The notes: generated by a model not told the origin, from the sequence alone. 64,000 nt of DNA from Trichoplax adhaerens (GCF_000150275.1 NW_002060960.1:889316-953315); one strand, 5' to 3'; counted from the first letter of the stretch, positions 49,908-63,590 are shown. Numbers and translations: made by a program.

Positions 49908-51998
49908 TAAGATTTATCAAGCAGTTCAGTCTGTGAACTTTATTAACTTGCACCTAAAACGTCCAAAAATGGCGTTTAGTATAACATTCTGATTTGCGAA
50001 AAAATGGAAAAAATGTCTTCCTGATACAAGGACAGATAAATAGTTGAGAATTACTTTTGAAAATCACAGATTCATCCTATTACAAGATTGGGCATTTTGG
50101 TAATTTCAATAAAATTAAGACACCTATTGAACATGTGATGAAGGTTAATTTTTAGAATTTTCCTTCAAGTTCTTATATAGTAATTATTCTAGCTTAGTTA
50201 TTGTATCGTGATAAGTATTCTAGAATTAAAAAAAAATATATCTTATTTGGTTAATTATAATGGGAGATTTTACTTAGTATCTTAGTATAATGTAAACCCG
50301 ACTGCTTTATTCGGGTTAGAAGTTAAGATAATCCGTAGCATAATTTTTGTTAAGAATCAGATATTTTGATTTTGTAATTCAGGCAATATATTCAGTTAAT
50401 AGAATATATGTGTGCTAATTTTGATCATTAATTACAGTAGAAGTTAATGTTACTTTGTAATTTCATACAGTATGAACCCAAAACATTTGATCTGCGATTG
50501 TTATTTTGTCTTAGTGTATACTGCAGAAATGTACAGTTTCAAGCTAAACTGTACTTAGTATCAATTTTAGTAGTTTTCAGGAATCTAGGGTGCAATTTAT
50601 CTTATCATGTGTATTTGATTGCTAATTTGATTTGGAGTACTTTAGAATGATAGTGAGATAGTCTAACACCACCAATTGATCTGCGTAACATATAAAACGT
50701 GGCGTAGTGCGGTTATTGAGAGCAGTTGAAGTTAGAGAAGACGAAAAAAGTCTAGGATGATCGTGAGTTACCTCATTAATTGATAGTTTGGTAGGTTGAG
50801 GTAGTAGTTCTGCCCGTATTTTGTTATCGATAGAAGCTTTTGCTAAGATTGTTGTTAAAGTAATAATAAAGTGGTGTTTTTCCCCTAATTTATTTTGTTT
50901 GGACTTCAATTGTTGGTAGTTTAATTTTATATAGAATATTTTATTTTATTTTTAAATCCAATACTACTAATATTTGGTATGAGACCATCTACTCAAGCAG
51001 AAGTTTGAAAATTTTTAGATTAAAATGTTTATCTTTGCATTCGAACTGTAGTGGACTCTTCTCAGCGATTAACATTCGTCATGGATTTGCATTAATGAAA
51101 TGTGTACAGTACATTAAAGTCGTCTAGTATATGTGAAAATGGTACTATTCATTACTAAAATGCAGGTAGCTCACTTATAATAGTAATAATCAAAAACAAA
51201 CTGTAATTCCCAGTTGTTTAGTAGAGCACGTTACCAAATTTAGTAAAGATATTTATATATGACTACCGGAAAAACTTACTAACTGATCTTTACTGTCGGA
51301 TAAGGTCTTCTACTAGTATAATCGAAATAGTGATATTTACTAGCACTTAAGATAGTTATAAAATGAATAAATTGGGTTACCAACGCCAATATGCCAGAAT
51401 TACTCTATAAAAAAATTAATACTCCTATACAGTTTCCGCTGATGTCTATCCATAATGTACCTGCTAAATCTTGATGCTTCATATAAGTGCAGGGTCTCGA
51501 CCTCTAACTACGATATTGACCGTAATAATGAGTCTACTCACTGAATTAATTAAGGGCTTTATTTGTGTAAACTAACCTTGATAGGGAATACGGTCTACTA
51601 AGGCTAGTGTTTCAATATCTTATTGGGATAATAATAATCGTATCCTTTATCAGCTATAATTAAATGTATATTATATGCGTAGAATTACAGTAATTCAATA
51701 GTAACTTTTACCACGTGATAATTCTCCTCTCCGCAGGTTATTATGGTCGCACTCTCCATGATCGATCAAGGTGAATAAATTACAATCCTGTTTATTCTGT
51801 AATTAAATTTTCCTTCCAAATTAATGAGTATAGCTATCTTAAGAAGAGCTTGTAAGTACATCTCTTTATTTCTTGAATGATATTCGCTATTAATCGGATT
51901 TTGCTTAACTGCAAGGTGAAAACTTGTATCAATAATTAAACAGTTTTTCCTAATAACTCTGTTTATTAATCGTTATAGAATTTAGCTAGTTTACCAAA
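49908..51998. other. AT-rich spacer before the decarboxylase pair
   Basis: No gene supported. Short frames at 50447-50650 and 50622-50909 overlap on opposite strands and show no domain. The 3' untranslated region of the second membrane-protein gene and the promoter of the first decarboxylase should lie here. Confidence 0.4.
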
Positions 51999-54900
51999 AT
52001 GGCGTCTTACCAAAGTGTACCATTAGATGTCCTTAAATCACAGTCATTAGTGGAATTTATTAAAGAAAAGACAAATGCTGCCAGTTTGCAAGTAAGTTAC
52101 AGTCTGAAATTCTACTTTGAAAAAGACTTTAAATGAAGTTGATCGATCAGTTAAATGAAAAACATTCAATAAAATTCACCAATAATAATTACATCATAGC
52201 TTTTAAAAATCAAAACTGTTACTTCTATAACATTGAATTAATCTTGTGTCCATTTGAAATTTATGTTTTCATTAATGCCGTACGTAAAATTTAAGAACGA
52301 AGATGATCCTTTCTACTTAGTGGATATCAGCGATCTTATATGCAAGTACAAAACGGTGAGTAATCGTCATAAGCAGCTGCAAGCTCATCGTTCTTGTGTA
52401 AGAAACATTGCGGTTTATTTCTTTATATCTATCTATATAGTTCCATCTTGAAATGGTCTAGTTCAAGCTTTAGTATAATTAGTAATAATGTCGGCAGTTC
52501 GAGTAGAGGAATAAAATGCTCTTAGCAAATAGTATTTCAATGGTACTTTCTAGTAGTTCCGAAAACTACAACACAGTGCCTTAAAGGACTATGTAGTTAC
52601 TTATCATTGTAAAGAATTAAAGGTGTAATAGGCACCACAAAATAGCTTAAAAAAATGATGATAGATCAAACATTATTCCAATATTATTTTTAGAGTTGAA
52701 CCATAAATGTACAGCATGTTATTGTCAGTCAAGTATTGAAAGTTGTCGCTCTAGAAACTATTCTATCAATGTTAGTATGCGTAATGTATTAAACACATTT
52801 TGTTGTATTAATTATTTATTAAATCGTTCTTTTTAGATCTTTTCTTATATTCAAACATATTAGTAAACTATTCACTTAATGAGCAACGGTTTCTGTTATA
52901 TTTTTACTTGATATGATGGTATCAATTTACTGGCTACCATTCTGTTCCTATTACGGTCACTATTACTGGTTTTAGTGGATGTCTTTGCTACCTCGTATCA
53001 GGCCATTTTACGGTACATTTCCTTGATCTAGCGTTTTAAATTACAGCTGAGGGTTTGTAATTTAAGTAGCAATAATATCTACTGAAAGTTTGTCTTAGCG
53101 ATTTTATACTTACTTTTGTAGCGATGAAATGCAATCCGAATTTCCAAATGGTGGCAACTCTTTGCCGTTTAGGTGCTGGTTTGGACGTAGCAAGTGCAGT
53201 ATGTTACGCTTGTTTATATATATATATATAAGCTCTGATATATGTTAACGCCTTTAAAGTTAAGATTACATTTAAATCTTGTCAAATGTGATATTAAAAA
53301 TAGGGAGAAATAGAGACTGCGGTAGCCTTGGGTCTCAAAGGCGAGGACGTCATCTATTCTAATACTTGCAAGGGGATTTCTCATTTGAAGTAAGTTTAAG
53401 ATTAAAATGCTTCGCTTTACTGTAAGTAACCATAAATCGATTACCTATCAGGGTTATTGGCATTTACTTCTGATATATTATGCATTAGACAGTCTAAATG
53501 GAACTAACATTATATGTTCGCTTAAATTTAGGGTAGCTGCGAATGAAGGTATAACGCAGATGACATTTGACAGTGAAGAAGAACTGCATAGAATTAAGCG
53601 TATACTTCCCAATGCCCGGTAAATGTTACTTATTTTCCTGGAAAATAAATTTATTGTTCCGTACATGACTTTAAGGACTAGTAATATTTACGCAGTTGAA
53701 TTTATATAGACTGTTATTGCGGCTACTTGTGGATGACTCTGGCGCCCAGTGGAAGGTACAGCTTTGCGATAAAATGGCCATATATGCTTCTTTTGACTTT
53801 AGTCTAAATATCATTATTACGGCTCATATTAATACTAGCACGGAATAAAAGCTGGAGCTCCTTTTAGCAGAGTATCTCACTTATTTAAAGTGGCCAAAAA
53901 GTTAGGCTTAAATTTAGTGGGAACAAGGTAATGCTAAAATGGCAAGTGAAGAGACTTTATTATAGCCAATAAATTGGCTATAGCGCTGTATCAAATAGTA
54001 AATAGTAATAGATATACTATCATAAATTGAAATGGAGAGAGAAGTCGAGATGTAAAATTGGTTATACAAATTTTAATATGAGATGAGATTTGATTTTACT
54101 CAACTTTCTATTCAACGTCTATGCTAACGCAATTCAAATTGTAACATTGCTGGTGGCTTTAATACAAGTTTTCATGTTGGTTCCGATTGCGGTGATCCTA
54201 GTGCATATTCTAAGGCAATAGAAAGGTGTAGAAAGGCTTTTGATATTGCGGTTAGTTTCAAATTTGTAGTAATATTAACTTTTATATAATTTAAATACTA
54301 TAATTTTCGTTTTAATTCTCGATGCTTAATCATAACAGAAAGGCTTAGGCATGGAACTCAGTATGTTAGATATCGGCGGTGGATATCCAGGACATGCAGA
54401 TACATTATTTAAAAATGTAGGTGCTACTGTTAACACCTAATGATCTTGCACTTGCCTTATAAGTCTCGTTTCTTACTTCCAGATGTGTCAGTCTATAAAT
54501 GAAGCAATAGATATCCATTTTCCATCAGGCTGTGGAGTCAAAATAATTTCTGAGCCAGGTAACCTTTTAATCTTTCAGATTGGATGCACTAAAGTTGATC
54601 CCATTGAATGTTGCTTAAGTCAGTTCTAGTATAAAAGATTCATAATTGAAATTATGAATTTAATTATGAAATTTAGGCAAGTACTTTGCGATGTCTTCTT
54701 CGATTCTATGTGCCAATATTATTGGTAAACGTCTAAGATACGAAGATGGCGATGTTCAAATCGAAGGTGTTAAAGCTTTAGTAAACCAATTTATGATATT
54801 ATACATCTAACAGTTAATGGACTGAACAATATTGCTATAAATAACGGCACATAGCTGATAACTCATGTTGAACTTAATTCTTTTAATTTCAGGCAATCCA

Positions 54901-55626
54901 GATGATGCAAAAGACACTGTAAGGGTCTTATGTTGTGTTTACCGTTAGCTTAATTTTAAATCTTTCATATCTTTACGTTTCAGGAAGTTATGTATCACAT
55001 TAGTGAAGGTATGGGAGGCTCTTTTCTTAGCGTAATTGCTACACATCAGCAGTATATCCCGAAAAAATTGTCGAATAACAACGAAAAATGCTACCGTAGC
55101 AGCCTTTGGGGGCCTTCATGTACTGCAACAGATTGCCTTTTAAGTGATTTTAATCTTCCAGAGGTAAAATTTAATTGAAGGAAATACTGATATAATTGAT
55201 ATTGCAAGTTTACATAACACGTTACTACATTAAAAATACTTTACTCTGTTTCGCTGGGCAGATGGAAACTGGTGAATGGGTCTACTATGACGGTAAAAAC
55301 AGCTAAACTAGTTCTTTATCCTTAATAATATACGGTAAAAGCAATACCGGTGCTGAAATGAAATTGCTTTATTTAATAAAAGATTTAGGAGCATACACAT
55401 CGAGTACCGCTACTAATTTTAATGGGTTCAAGAAGGCTAAGAGTAGCTATTTCATAAGTGAAGATTACTGGTACGACATATTTTTGCAAAAGCTGTAGAA
55501 AATTTGATTTCATCCTCTTTACATGCAATCATATAGAGAAAATTCAAATTAATAAATTTTTAATTTATTTTCTATTGCGATAGGAATCAGTTCAAAAAAG
55601 AACTGTCGCCCATTTTCAATGTTTAA
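51999..55626 (+). CDS. Ornithine-decarboxylase-like protein, copy 1
   Basis: Seventeen exons: 51999-52091, 52296-52355, 52976-53012, 53122-53198, 53304-53389, 53532-53618, 53710-53755, 53839-53927, 54169-54250, 54339-54416, 54483-54558, 54677-54766, 54893-54918, 54984-55163, 55262-55292, 55383-55470, 55584-55626. The product is 422 residues, a fold-III PLP decarboxylase. Retained relative to human ODC: the PLP lysine (K66 in AMKCNP), Asp85 (GLDVAS), the Arg of LLLRLL, His194 (SFHVGS), glycine loop DIGGGYPG (230-237), Glu269 in EPG, Cys355 (WGPSC) and Tyr384 (GAYT). Changed: EPGR is EPGK (K272), the substrate-end Asp332 of human ODC is Glu317 (HISEG), and Asp361 after the catalytic Cys is Thr356. 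ODC makes putrescine; these changes question the substrate, or activity itself. The C-terminus is short, without the PEST-rich tail of mammalian ODC. Confidence 0.9.
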
Positions 55627-55639
55627 CGCATCGCATAAC

Positions 55640-56900
55640 CATAACCTAAATTGTAGTAGAAACCGTAATCGCTATCTAGAGCACAGACTGTGCCTTGTTT
55701 GATATTTAGCAACATAATATCACTTTTTTAGGTTACATTAGCACCTACTTTAGTTCAATAATTTTAGTTTACGTGGTCTTGATAATCAAAAGGAGTCAGT
55801 GAAAGAAACTGAAATTCGAAAATCAACGTATAACATTAGTTTCCAATACTGAATCTACTACCAATCTTGAACATTGGAAGAATTTTCCAATCCCAAACCC
55901 ATTTGATGCTACTCTCGTAATTAAATTTTTACCCTGTCTGAACTAAAAATAAAAATTTCAAACAATCTATTTACTTTTATTTTTGTGTATTTATCACCGA
56001 AGTATGCAGCGTAATCATACAGCATAGAGAATTGTCGCAGTCAGCCCCAATTATGTATAAATGTACTTTGATGACCACTTTTCAGTATTGCGGCGTAATG
56101 CATGAGTTATAAAAATTGGAATGATCGATCAATGATTTGCTTACTAAGTAATATTTAAGGCTAAGATATCCAACTCTTATTATAAACTAGCATACACAGA
56201 CCTTTTTAAATATTGTAATAAAAGCAGATTTTTATTTTAAGTTTGTAGGCCTAACTTTATTGTGGCGTAGTAAACTTATACAGAATAAGATATAGTTTGC
56301 CGTATTACAGTATTAAAATCATAATCGCCATTTAGAATATAGATTGTGCCTCATTTGATATTTGGCCATACAATTTTTTTTCATCGGTTATACTAGTACC
56401 AGATAATGTTAGGGTTAGGGTTAAGCTTAGTAACTTTATTTGCCTGTTTTTGATAATTAAACGCAGTTCGTGAAAGGAATCTAAATTCGAAATCGACTTA
56501 TAATATCAATTACTGACACTTTCAACTACTGCAAATGTTGAATCTTTTAATAGATTTTGTAAATCTCAAGACAACTTTTATTCTTCATTCGTATATTAAA
56601 TCCTTGCTCCGTTTCAAAGTTATCAGAAATAGTGATATTATCTTAGTAGACTATGAACTAACAATAAAAATTATGATATTGGAAATTTGTTTATGTTAGT
56701 GCTTTATATTTAGTACCATAGTGTGCAGTGTAATAGCAGACCAGAGGGAATTGAAACATTAAGTCTCAATTATATATGCGTGCACGTTGACAACTTTGTT
56801 TCAGTAATGTGTTGTAGTAAATAACTTAAAAATTTGGACTATTCAATATATGATTTGCTTATCACGTAATATTTGGCGAAAGTTATTACTTGCATGGACC
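55640..56900. repeat. Old tandem duplication of about 650 bases
   Basis: Two diverged copies follow each other. For example GTAATCGCTATCTAGAGCAC with GACTGTGCCTTGTTTGATAT near 55664-55703 matches ATAATCGCCATTTAGAATAT with GATTGTGCCTCATTTGATAT near 56321-56360. The TATGCAGCGTAATCATACAG block near 56005 matches TGTGCAGTGTAATAGCAGAC near 56722. No coding potential is seen. Confidence 0.7.
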
Positions 56901-58875
56901 GTGGTGTAACAGCATTACATTTTCATTTATAAATAGGGCTAATGTGGTAAATCTTCAGTTGGTTTCAATTGGTGAGAAAGATCAAAATTCATTAACCCAA
57001 TTTTAGTAGGGTATGCAGTATGTTGGAAATCTGAATTTCCAATATAGATTCCCATAGCTTTGAAATCAAAGTAATAGCTATACAGGGTGTTTACTACAGT
57101 CTTTGTATTGACTAGCGGAATATTTATGGCATTGATAAATAGAAATTATAATACACTAAATGCGATTACGGTGCAAAAAAATGTATGGAAATGATTGCTT
57201 GTAAAAATAATCTATGTCCGTTTATCCGGTTTATCTTAGTCGTTTTCGACAGATTATATGAGAGGTGAAAATTGAATTCACTCTCACGGACAGAAGGAAT
57301 AATAAACGTAATTTTAAAACTACTCTCTCGGTTGTAACGGTTTATTGCATATCATATGGATTTGATCAACTTAAATAACTCAGATTAAGAGTTAGAGGTC
57401 GAGAACCGATAGTAATAGTAAGAGATTATTACTAGGTCATTACAACCCTACTTAACCTATGCTATAATATTCCTTACGCTACTTAATACTTAATATGGCT
57501 CCTGCAAGTGAAAGACCCCTAACTAAGTATGATTGTCATAACTTACTCGAAGCCAATCATACCTAATTTACTGAGATTTGCTGATACCACTTACCGAAGC
57601 ACCCTGTAGTCTCGCTTAATATTACGACTAATATATCTAACATCATTTACTAACCATATGCGATGATTATAACACTTAATAGGGTGATTCTAACTCCGCT
57701 GGTCTACCATCTTATTTATTGCTATTATGGCCTTACTATAACCGAGTTTCCTACATAGATTACCAGTATTTTTTAGCAATAAGGCAATACATTGCATTGC
57801 GAAATAATTATTAAAATCAAATACAATATTAAACAATTTATCTGTAACAGAACTACTTTAAATTCGATCTTTAAGTAACTGCAATTGCTTCTGGTATACT
57901 AGTTTGCATGTAAACAGCGTAGAATAATACTGTAAAAGCCATCTTACTTTCTTTCGAATTTTCTTGATTGCCTTAAAGCAGGTTATTACTGGAAGATTTC
58001 TATGAACTACTGTTTGGCAACACAATATTATTACTCATGCCACAGCATCACTCTTCTTTACAGTTAACATTGTATCCAAGTAGGATTTAATTCCTTCACT
58101 TCAGCCTGCAGTTTTCTGTGCTTCGTCACAAATTTCGCTCTCAGTAAATTCAACAACTTCCGATTATAATCCCAGTGATTCAGTATTTCTATCGGATGAT
58201 ACTAAGTATTCTAAAGGAAACCATAATAAGACTCGTAATTTTATCGTCAAATTGCTCCGAATCAACGACAGCTGTTTTTTAAATTTATTATTTAAAGACA
58301 ACAGGCGATTATACTATTTCATAGAGACAAATATTATTAGAGCGAGAAAAATATGTGATGACACCATTTAATCCTTTTTCTGCTGTGGACTAGATGAAAA
58401 GGATATAAAATGAAATTTGAACTTATTAGAACGTCAAAGTATGTTGATCCAATATGAATTTTGATATCGATAAAAGAAAAATGCATTGAATTTGACGCTA
58501 AATTTATTAATAATTCATGCAAATGCATATTTAATAAAGGTTGTGTCACGAAAAGTGCCCTACTGAAAGAGTAATTACTACTAAGCCAAGTAATTTTAAA
58601 CTTTATGATAAGAGTAACGATGATGATTCACGCTTAATTTAATTAAAGCTATAGAATTGTGTTTTATCAAACTTCTTTGCATTGGATTTATTCACCCAAT
58701 TGGTATAGAATTTGTAAGTATTCGCTTTTCTTCTTTTCTCTCCAATACGTAATACTTTTCAATATTTTATTTAGTGATATTAAAAGAGTTATAACAATAA
58801 TTACTGTAATTGAAAAATCCGTACCTAATGCATGTTCGCGTAAATCGCATTGAAGGATCTAGTAAACTCAGCAAT
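56901..58875. other. Spacer between the decarboxylase copies
   Basis: AT-rich with no exon recognised. The upstream region of the second decarboxylase gene lies in its right part. The minus-strand frame 58337-58549 is not supported. Confidence 0.4.
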
Positions 58876-61800
58876 ATGGCGTGCCCTCATCAGGTATCAA
58901 TAGATGTTATTCGATCGAAATCTCTGCAAGAAATAATAACAGAAAAAACGAATGCAGCTAATATAGAGGTCAGCTTATCACAAAACTTTACATATAGATT
59001 TGAACTGGGTCAGTATTTGAGCATTAAATTCTCAAATATATGCAGGTTTTTTGATTAATTTCAAGCCTACTTTGCACTTTTATGGTTTTAAGATAATGGC
59101 TCCATTTTGAAGTTTTTTCTTATTAATGTATTGCATTTTAATTAAAGAATGAGGACGATCCATTCTATTTAGTGGATATCAGCGATGTCATAAACAAGTA
59201 TAAAACTGTAAGTAATGATACTCAAATGCGCTCTTAATATCTATATTTGAGATTTACATTGCAATATCCTACTTTATATCTTTTAAATGTTATAACTGCC
59301 TAATTTAACACTTAATAATAAGTATCATTCTGTTTAAAGTACTTATTAATATATTGGTTCCAAACCGTATCATGCTATACCACATTAAGTGCAAAAGTAT
59401 TTTACTAGCGAATATTTTTAGATTCTAATGAAATACAGAGCATAAAAAATATATTAGACTCTACCGATCATCAAAATCTTTTTGTAACTCCTGCATTTAA
59501 ACTTGAAAGAGAATTTGCAATAAGCTCATATTGTTTAGCCAATTTGTATCAACTTAAGAAATTGCCCAAACTAAGATATTATCTATTAAATTGGCCTTAT
59601 TTGGTCTTAGCATTAAGCGTTTCCTTTATATCATTTCTCGTAGCTAAATAGTGGTATCTGCACACTATTTCTTCAATGAGTCACGCCAATTATTGTATTT
59701 TTCTCATTATGATGAAATAAATTTTCTGATCATACTTCATTTTCTTACTGTCTCCATTGAAAAAAAGTGGATTTCCATGATACCACGTGTTAAGCCATTT
59801 TACGGTACATTTCCACTATCAAATATATTGCAACTTTAAAATTTGCTGCAGCTATTTTTCAAAGTTTTCTTTATTACTCACATTTTCCTTACAGCAATGA
59901 AATCAAATCCAGATTTTCAGATAGCAGCTACATTATGTGGTTTAGGTACTGGTTTGGATGTTGCAAGTGCTGTAAGTTGTACTTATAATCTTCTATATTC
60001 AAAATATAGTTTCAGTTTAAATCATTGAAAATATTGAAAATAGGGAGAAATTGAAACCGCTGTAGCAGTAGGTCTCAAAGATGAGGATGTTATATACTCT
60101 AATACTTGCAAAGGAATTTCTCATTTAAAGTAAGTAAAAGATTAATTGCTTTCATTTTGGTACAGAAATATGCTAGCTAAATGTACGTTGTTATCGATGT
60201 GATGGTGTTTGGTCAGAATTCTTTTCATTATTCTATTCTAGACTTGAAATTTAGAGTAGTACGACATTTAGTACAGTTAAATTTTTAAATTTGTAACAAA
60301 GATAAGTCTATTGATTTGTTTAAATTGAAATTATTAGGGTAGCTGCTAAAGAGAATTTAACGCAGATGACATTTGACAGTGAAGTCGAACTGCATAGAAT
60401 TAAACGTTTATATCCTAGTGCCAGGTATATATTTTAAATATGATTGGATAAGTAAATGTGATGTTAATGTTTTTAACTCTTATAAAAATAACTTTGAGGA
60501 TATTTAATAAACATATGTAGACTAGTATTACGCTTACTTGTGGATGATTCCCATTCTGAGCTTAAGGTAGAGCTTTCAATATATTGTTATATCGACTCTC
60601 CTTTCGCCTTATTTAACTTGTTGTTACTACTTCATGTGTTTCCTAGCTTGGAGTAAAAGCTGGAGCTTCTTTCAGTAGAGTGCCGCATCTATTGAAAGTT
60701 GCTAAAGAATTAGGTTTAAATGTGATAGGAACAAGGTAAGTGATTATTCTAATACATGAATCGGCGATAAAGTTCTATGTAGTAGATTAACACAAACATT
60801 TGCGTTAGTTTTCATAATTCGGAAGATACAGTAAGCGCATAACTATCATTATCTATTTCGTAATCCAATATTAACCTAAAATTTAATTCGAGTTAATACA
60901 TTTTTACGGCTTTAACGCTTCATAATAGTTTCCACGTTGGTTCTGAATGCGGTAGCCCTGATGCTTATGCCAAGGCAATAGAAAAAAGCAGAAGGGTTTT
61001 TGATATCGCGGTTTGTTTAAAAATTATCCTATAATGTTGCTCAATTGTTATAATTTTGGTTGAGTATGGAGGCTTATTTACATTTATGCAATAGAAAGGG
61101 CTCGGTATGAAATTTAATCTGTTAGATATCGGTGGTGGATATCCGGGGCAAATAAACGAATTGTTCACAAATGTAAGTCATCGTTATCTCCCAAGGTATA
61201 TAACAACCTTTTGCTAACTATGACAGCCAAACTGCTATACTTTTAGATATCTCGTATTATAAATAAAGCATTAGACATCCATTTTCCTTCAGATAGTGGA
61301 GTCCGAATAATTTCTGAACCAGGTAATTCTCTGTGGCTATCTTATGAACGTTTAAAGTCAATTTAATTTCTATTAAATATCCAGTTCGTTCACTGCAAGA
61401 CAAAAATACTATGAATATATTAATATATATTTACATTAAAATTGAACACAAGGCCAATACTTCTCTTGTTCTTCATCAATTCTGGTGGCAAATATTATCA
61501 GTAAGCGCATAAGATTTGAGGATGACGACACCCAAATTGAAGGTACGAGAGCTAAAATTTAGTACTGCATATTAGCAATAAGATGAGAGTCAAATTGTTG
61601 CCCCTTTTGCATCAATTTATATAATTTATTAGTTAATACATGAAAACTGATAGTATTTCAAATTTAAATTTTTTATTGCTAGGCTATCCAAGTGATAAGG
61701 AAAATATGGTGATGATTGTGTTTAAATTTTGTAACCTTTTCAATTGATTCTACTTTAATCATTGAATGCTGTTATTTTTATAGGAAATAACGTATCATAT

Positions 61801-62426
61801 TAATGAAGGTGTAATAGGCGCATTCATTAGTAAATTGATTATAAATTTGCTGTATATTCCGAAAAAATTGATAAAAAGCAACGAAAAATGCTATCGCAGT
61901 AGTATGTGGGGCCCAACATGCACTCCAGTAGATCAAATTTTAAGCGATTATAATCTACCTGAGGTATATCTTCATTTTTGAAGAAATGCAATATTAGAAA
62001 CTTTAAATTTCCTAAGCCCGCAATTAATATATACTTTTTTTCCATTTCGATGGACAGATGGAAGTTGGCGAATGGGTCTATTATGAAAGTGAGTGCATTT
62101 ATTATTTCTTAAAATGTATAAGATAATTCTATCGTAAACAGAAAATCGTATAACGAAGCTATTTTATTGCAAGATCTGGGGGCATATTCATCCGGTTTAG
62201 CCACAGATTTTAATGGATTCAAATGCAAAAAAAAATATTATTTTATAAATGAAAAAGATTGGTATGATACATTTATTGCAATACCCTCTTGTATGTGAAA
62301 CTGTTATTTTTGAAATTCACTCCTCAGCAGAAATGCAGTTGCTTAACCGATAATAATAACGCAATTTGCTCTAATTTCGATAGGGATCAATACAAGAAAG
62401 AATTATCTCCTTATTTCAAAAATTAA
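58876..62426 (+). CDS. Ornithine-decarboxylase-like protein, copy 2
   Basis: Seventeen exons: 58876-58968, 59148-59207, 59768-59804, 59895-59971, 60044-60129, 60338-60424, 60521-60566, 60647-60735, 60929-61010, 61095-61172, 61247-61322, 61453-61542, 61683-61708, 61784-61963, 62058-62088, 62174-62261, 62384-62426. Each has exactly the length of its counterpart in copy 1, giving 422 residues. The PLP lysine is kept (K66 in AMKSNP, with Ser for Cys), as are GLDVAS, FHVGS, DIGGGYPG, the Cys of WGPTC and the Tyr of GAYS. The changes parallel copy 1: Glu (INEG) at the position of human Asp332 and Thr (WGPTCTPVD) at that of Asp361; EPGR is EPGQ. The glycine loop and His argue for a folded PLP site; loss of the EPGR arginine, which contacts the PLP phosphate in ODC, could weaken it. 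An antizyme-inhibitor-like non-enzyme is the alternative. Confidence 0.9.
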
Positions 62427-62757
62427 CAAATTGCAGTATATGATCATCAGCTGAGCAGTACTAGTACAAAACCCATAGATTTAAGAGCACACGTATACAT
62501 TATTGAATACCCTGTAAGATTTATAATTTTAAGCCTTAAATATTTCTGCAGTCGAGCTTTAGTCGACCAATTTTAGAAATTAAGATTAAAAATTAACAAA
62601 TTGCAGTATATGATCATCCGCCGAGCAGTACTAATACAAAACCCATAGATTTAAAAGCACATGGATACATTATTGAATACTCTGTAAGATTTATGATTTA
62701 AAGCCTTAAATATTTCTGCAGTCGAGCTTTAGTCGACCAATTTTAGAAATTTGATAA
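62418..62757. repeat. 170-base tandem duplication over the stop codon of copy 2
   Basis: AAAATTAACAAATTGCAGTA begins at 62418 and again at 62588, with few changes over about 165 bases. The first copy contains the last codons and TAA stop of the second decarboxylase gene, so the duplication is of its 3' end. Confidence 0.93.
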
Positions 62758-63590
62758 TTTCGTGTATAAGTAATCTCTTTTCTTCATACATACAGTTTTT
62801 AAATGTGTAACACGATCAGAAAATGTTTGTTGAATTCATGTTTAATATTTAAATTAACTGCTGATACTAAAACTATTACGTTATTCATCAAGGATAAAGT
62901 GAAGTTATGCTGAAGATCAGAGTTCATTTCTATTATGATCCTACTACTTTTTCGTTATTTCAAAGTATGATTAGTAATCATAACAGGACTTCAATGCACT
63001 TTAATTTGCTCCTAATAAAATTTGCATTATTCGCGTGAGTTTTAGAAAATTGCTCTGAACCACTGAAAGGTATTAGCCATTAAAATCCTAAGATAATGTT
63101 AAATGTGCACATACATTATAAGGTTTGCCATTGCTAGATAAAGTAGAAATTACTAACTTAATGGCGAATAAATATGCAGCATTAATACTCTAATGCTATT
63201 ACTAAGCTCTACATAGCTATAGGGTTGGCTAAATATTTCATTTGAAAGCAATTGGCATTAGTACTACTACATTGCATTCATCTATTTACTACCCAAAATT
63301 TGTTATTCTAAGGTTTGTTTAATTTATATTGGCCAACTGACTAAATTACACTAAATAAAATTACGCAGCGTGTGATTGCTAGGTCTGCCGGGATAAATAG
63401 AGTTTCTGGATACTGTGCTTAACCACTAGTATTTATTTTGATGCTTCCTACTACAGTCTTGACCTATCAATATCTAAATTTATTTTTATATTCTGTTATC
63501 ATAGATTTTTTGAAACAAAGTACAGTACTAAACCAAATAATATAGATTGAACACTCAATGGTGCTGTAGCAATAACTTTAAACAGTTTAA
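62758..63590. other. Spacer, nothing recognised
   Basis: AT-rich, no coding signal on either strand. Confidence 0.4.

Noticed and set aside
55471-55500. Reading through the exon-16 donor of the first decarboxylase (tail WYDIFLQKL then stop)
   Set aside because: Both copies have a donor at the same place and a conserved final exon (KKELSP) that joins in frame and restores equal length; the read-through tails are not conserved.
56408-56424. TTAGGGTTAGGG, also near 2450
   Set aside because: Only two telomere-like units in each place. Too short for an interstitial telomere and expected by chance in AT-rich sequence.
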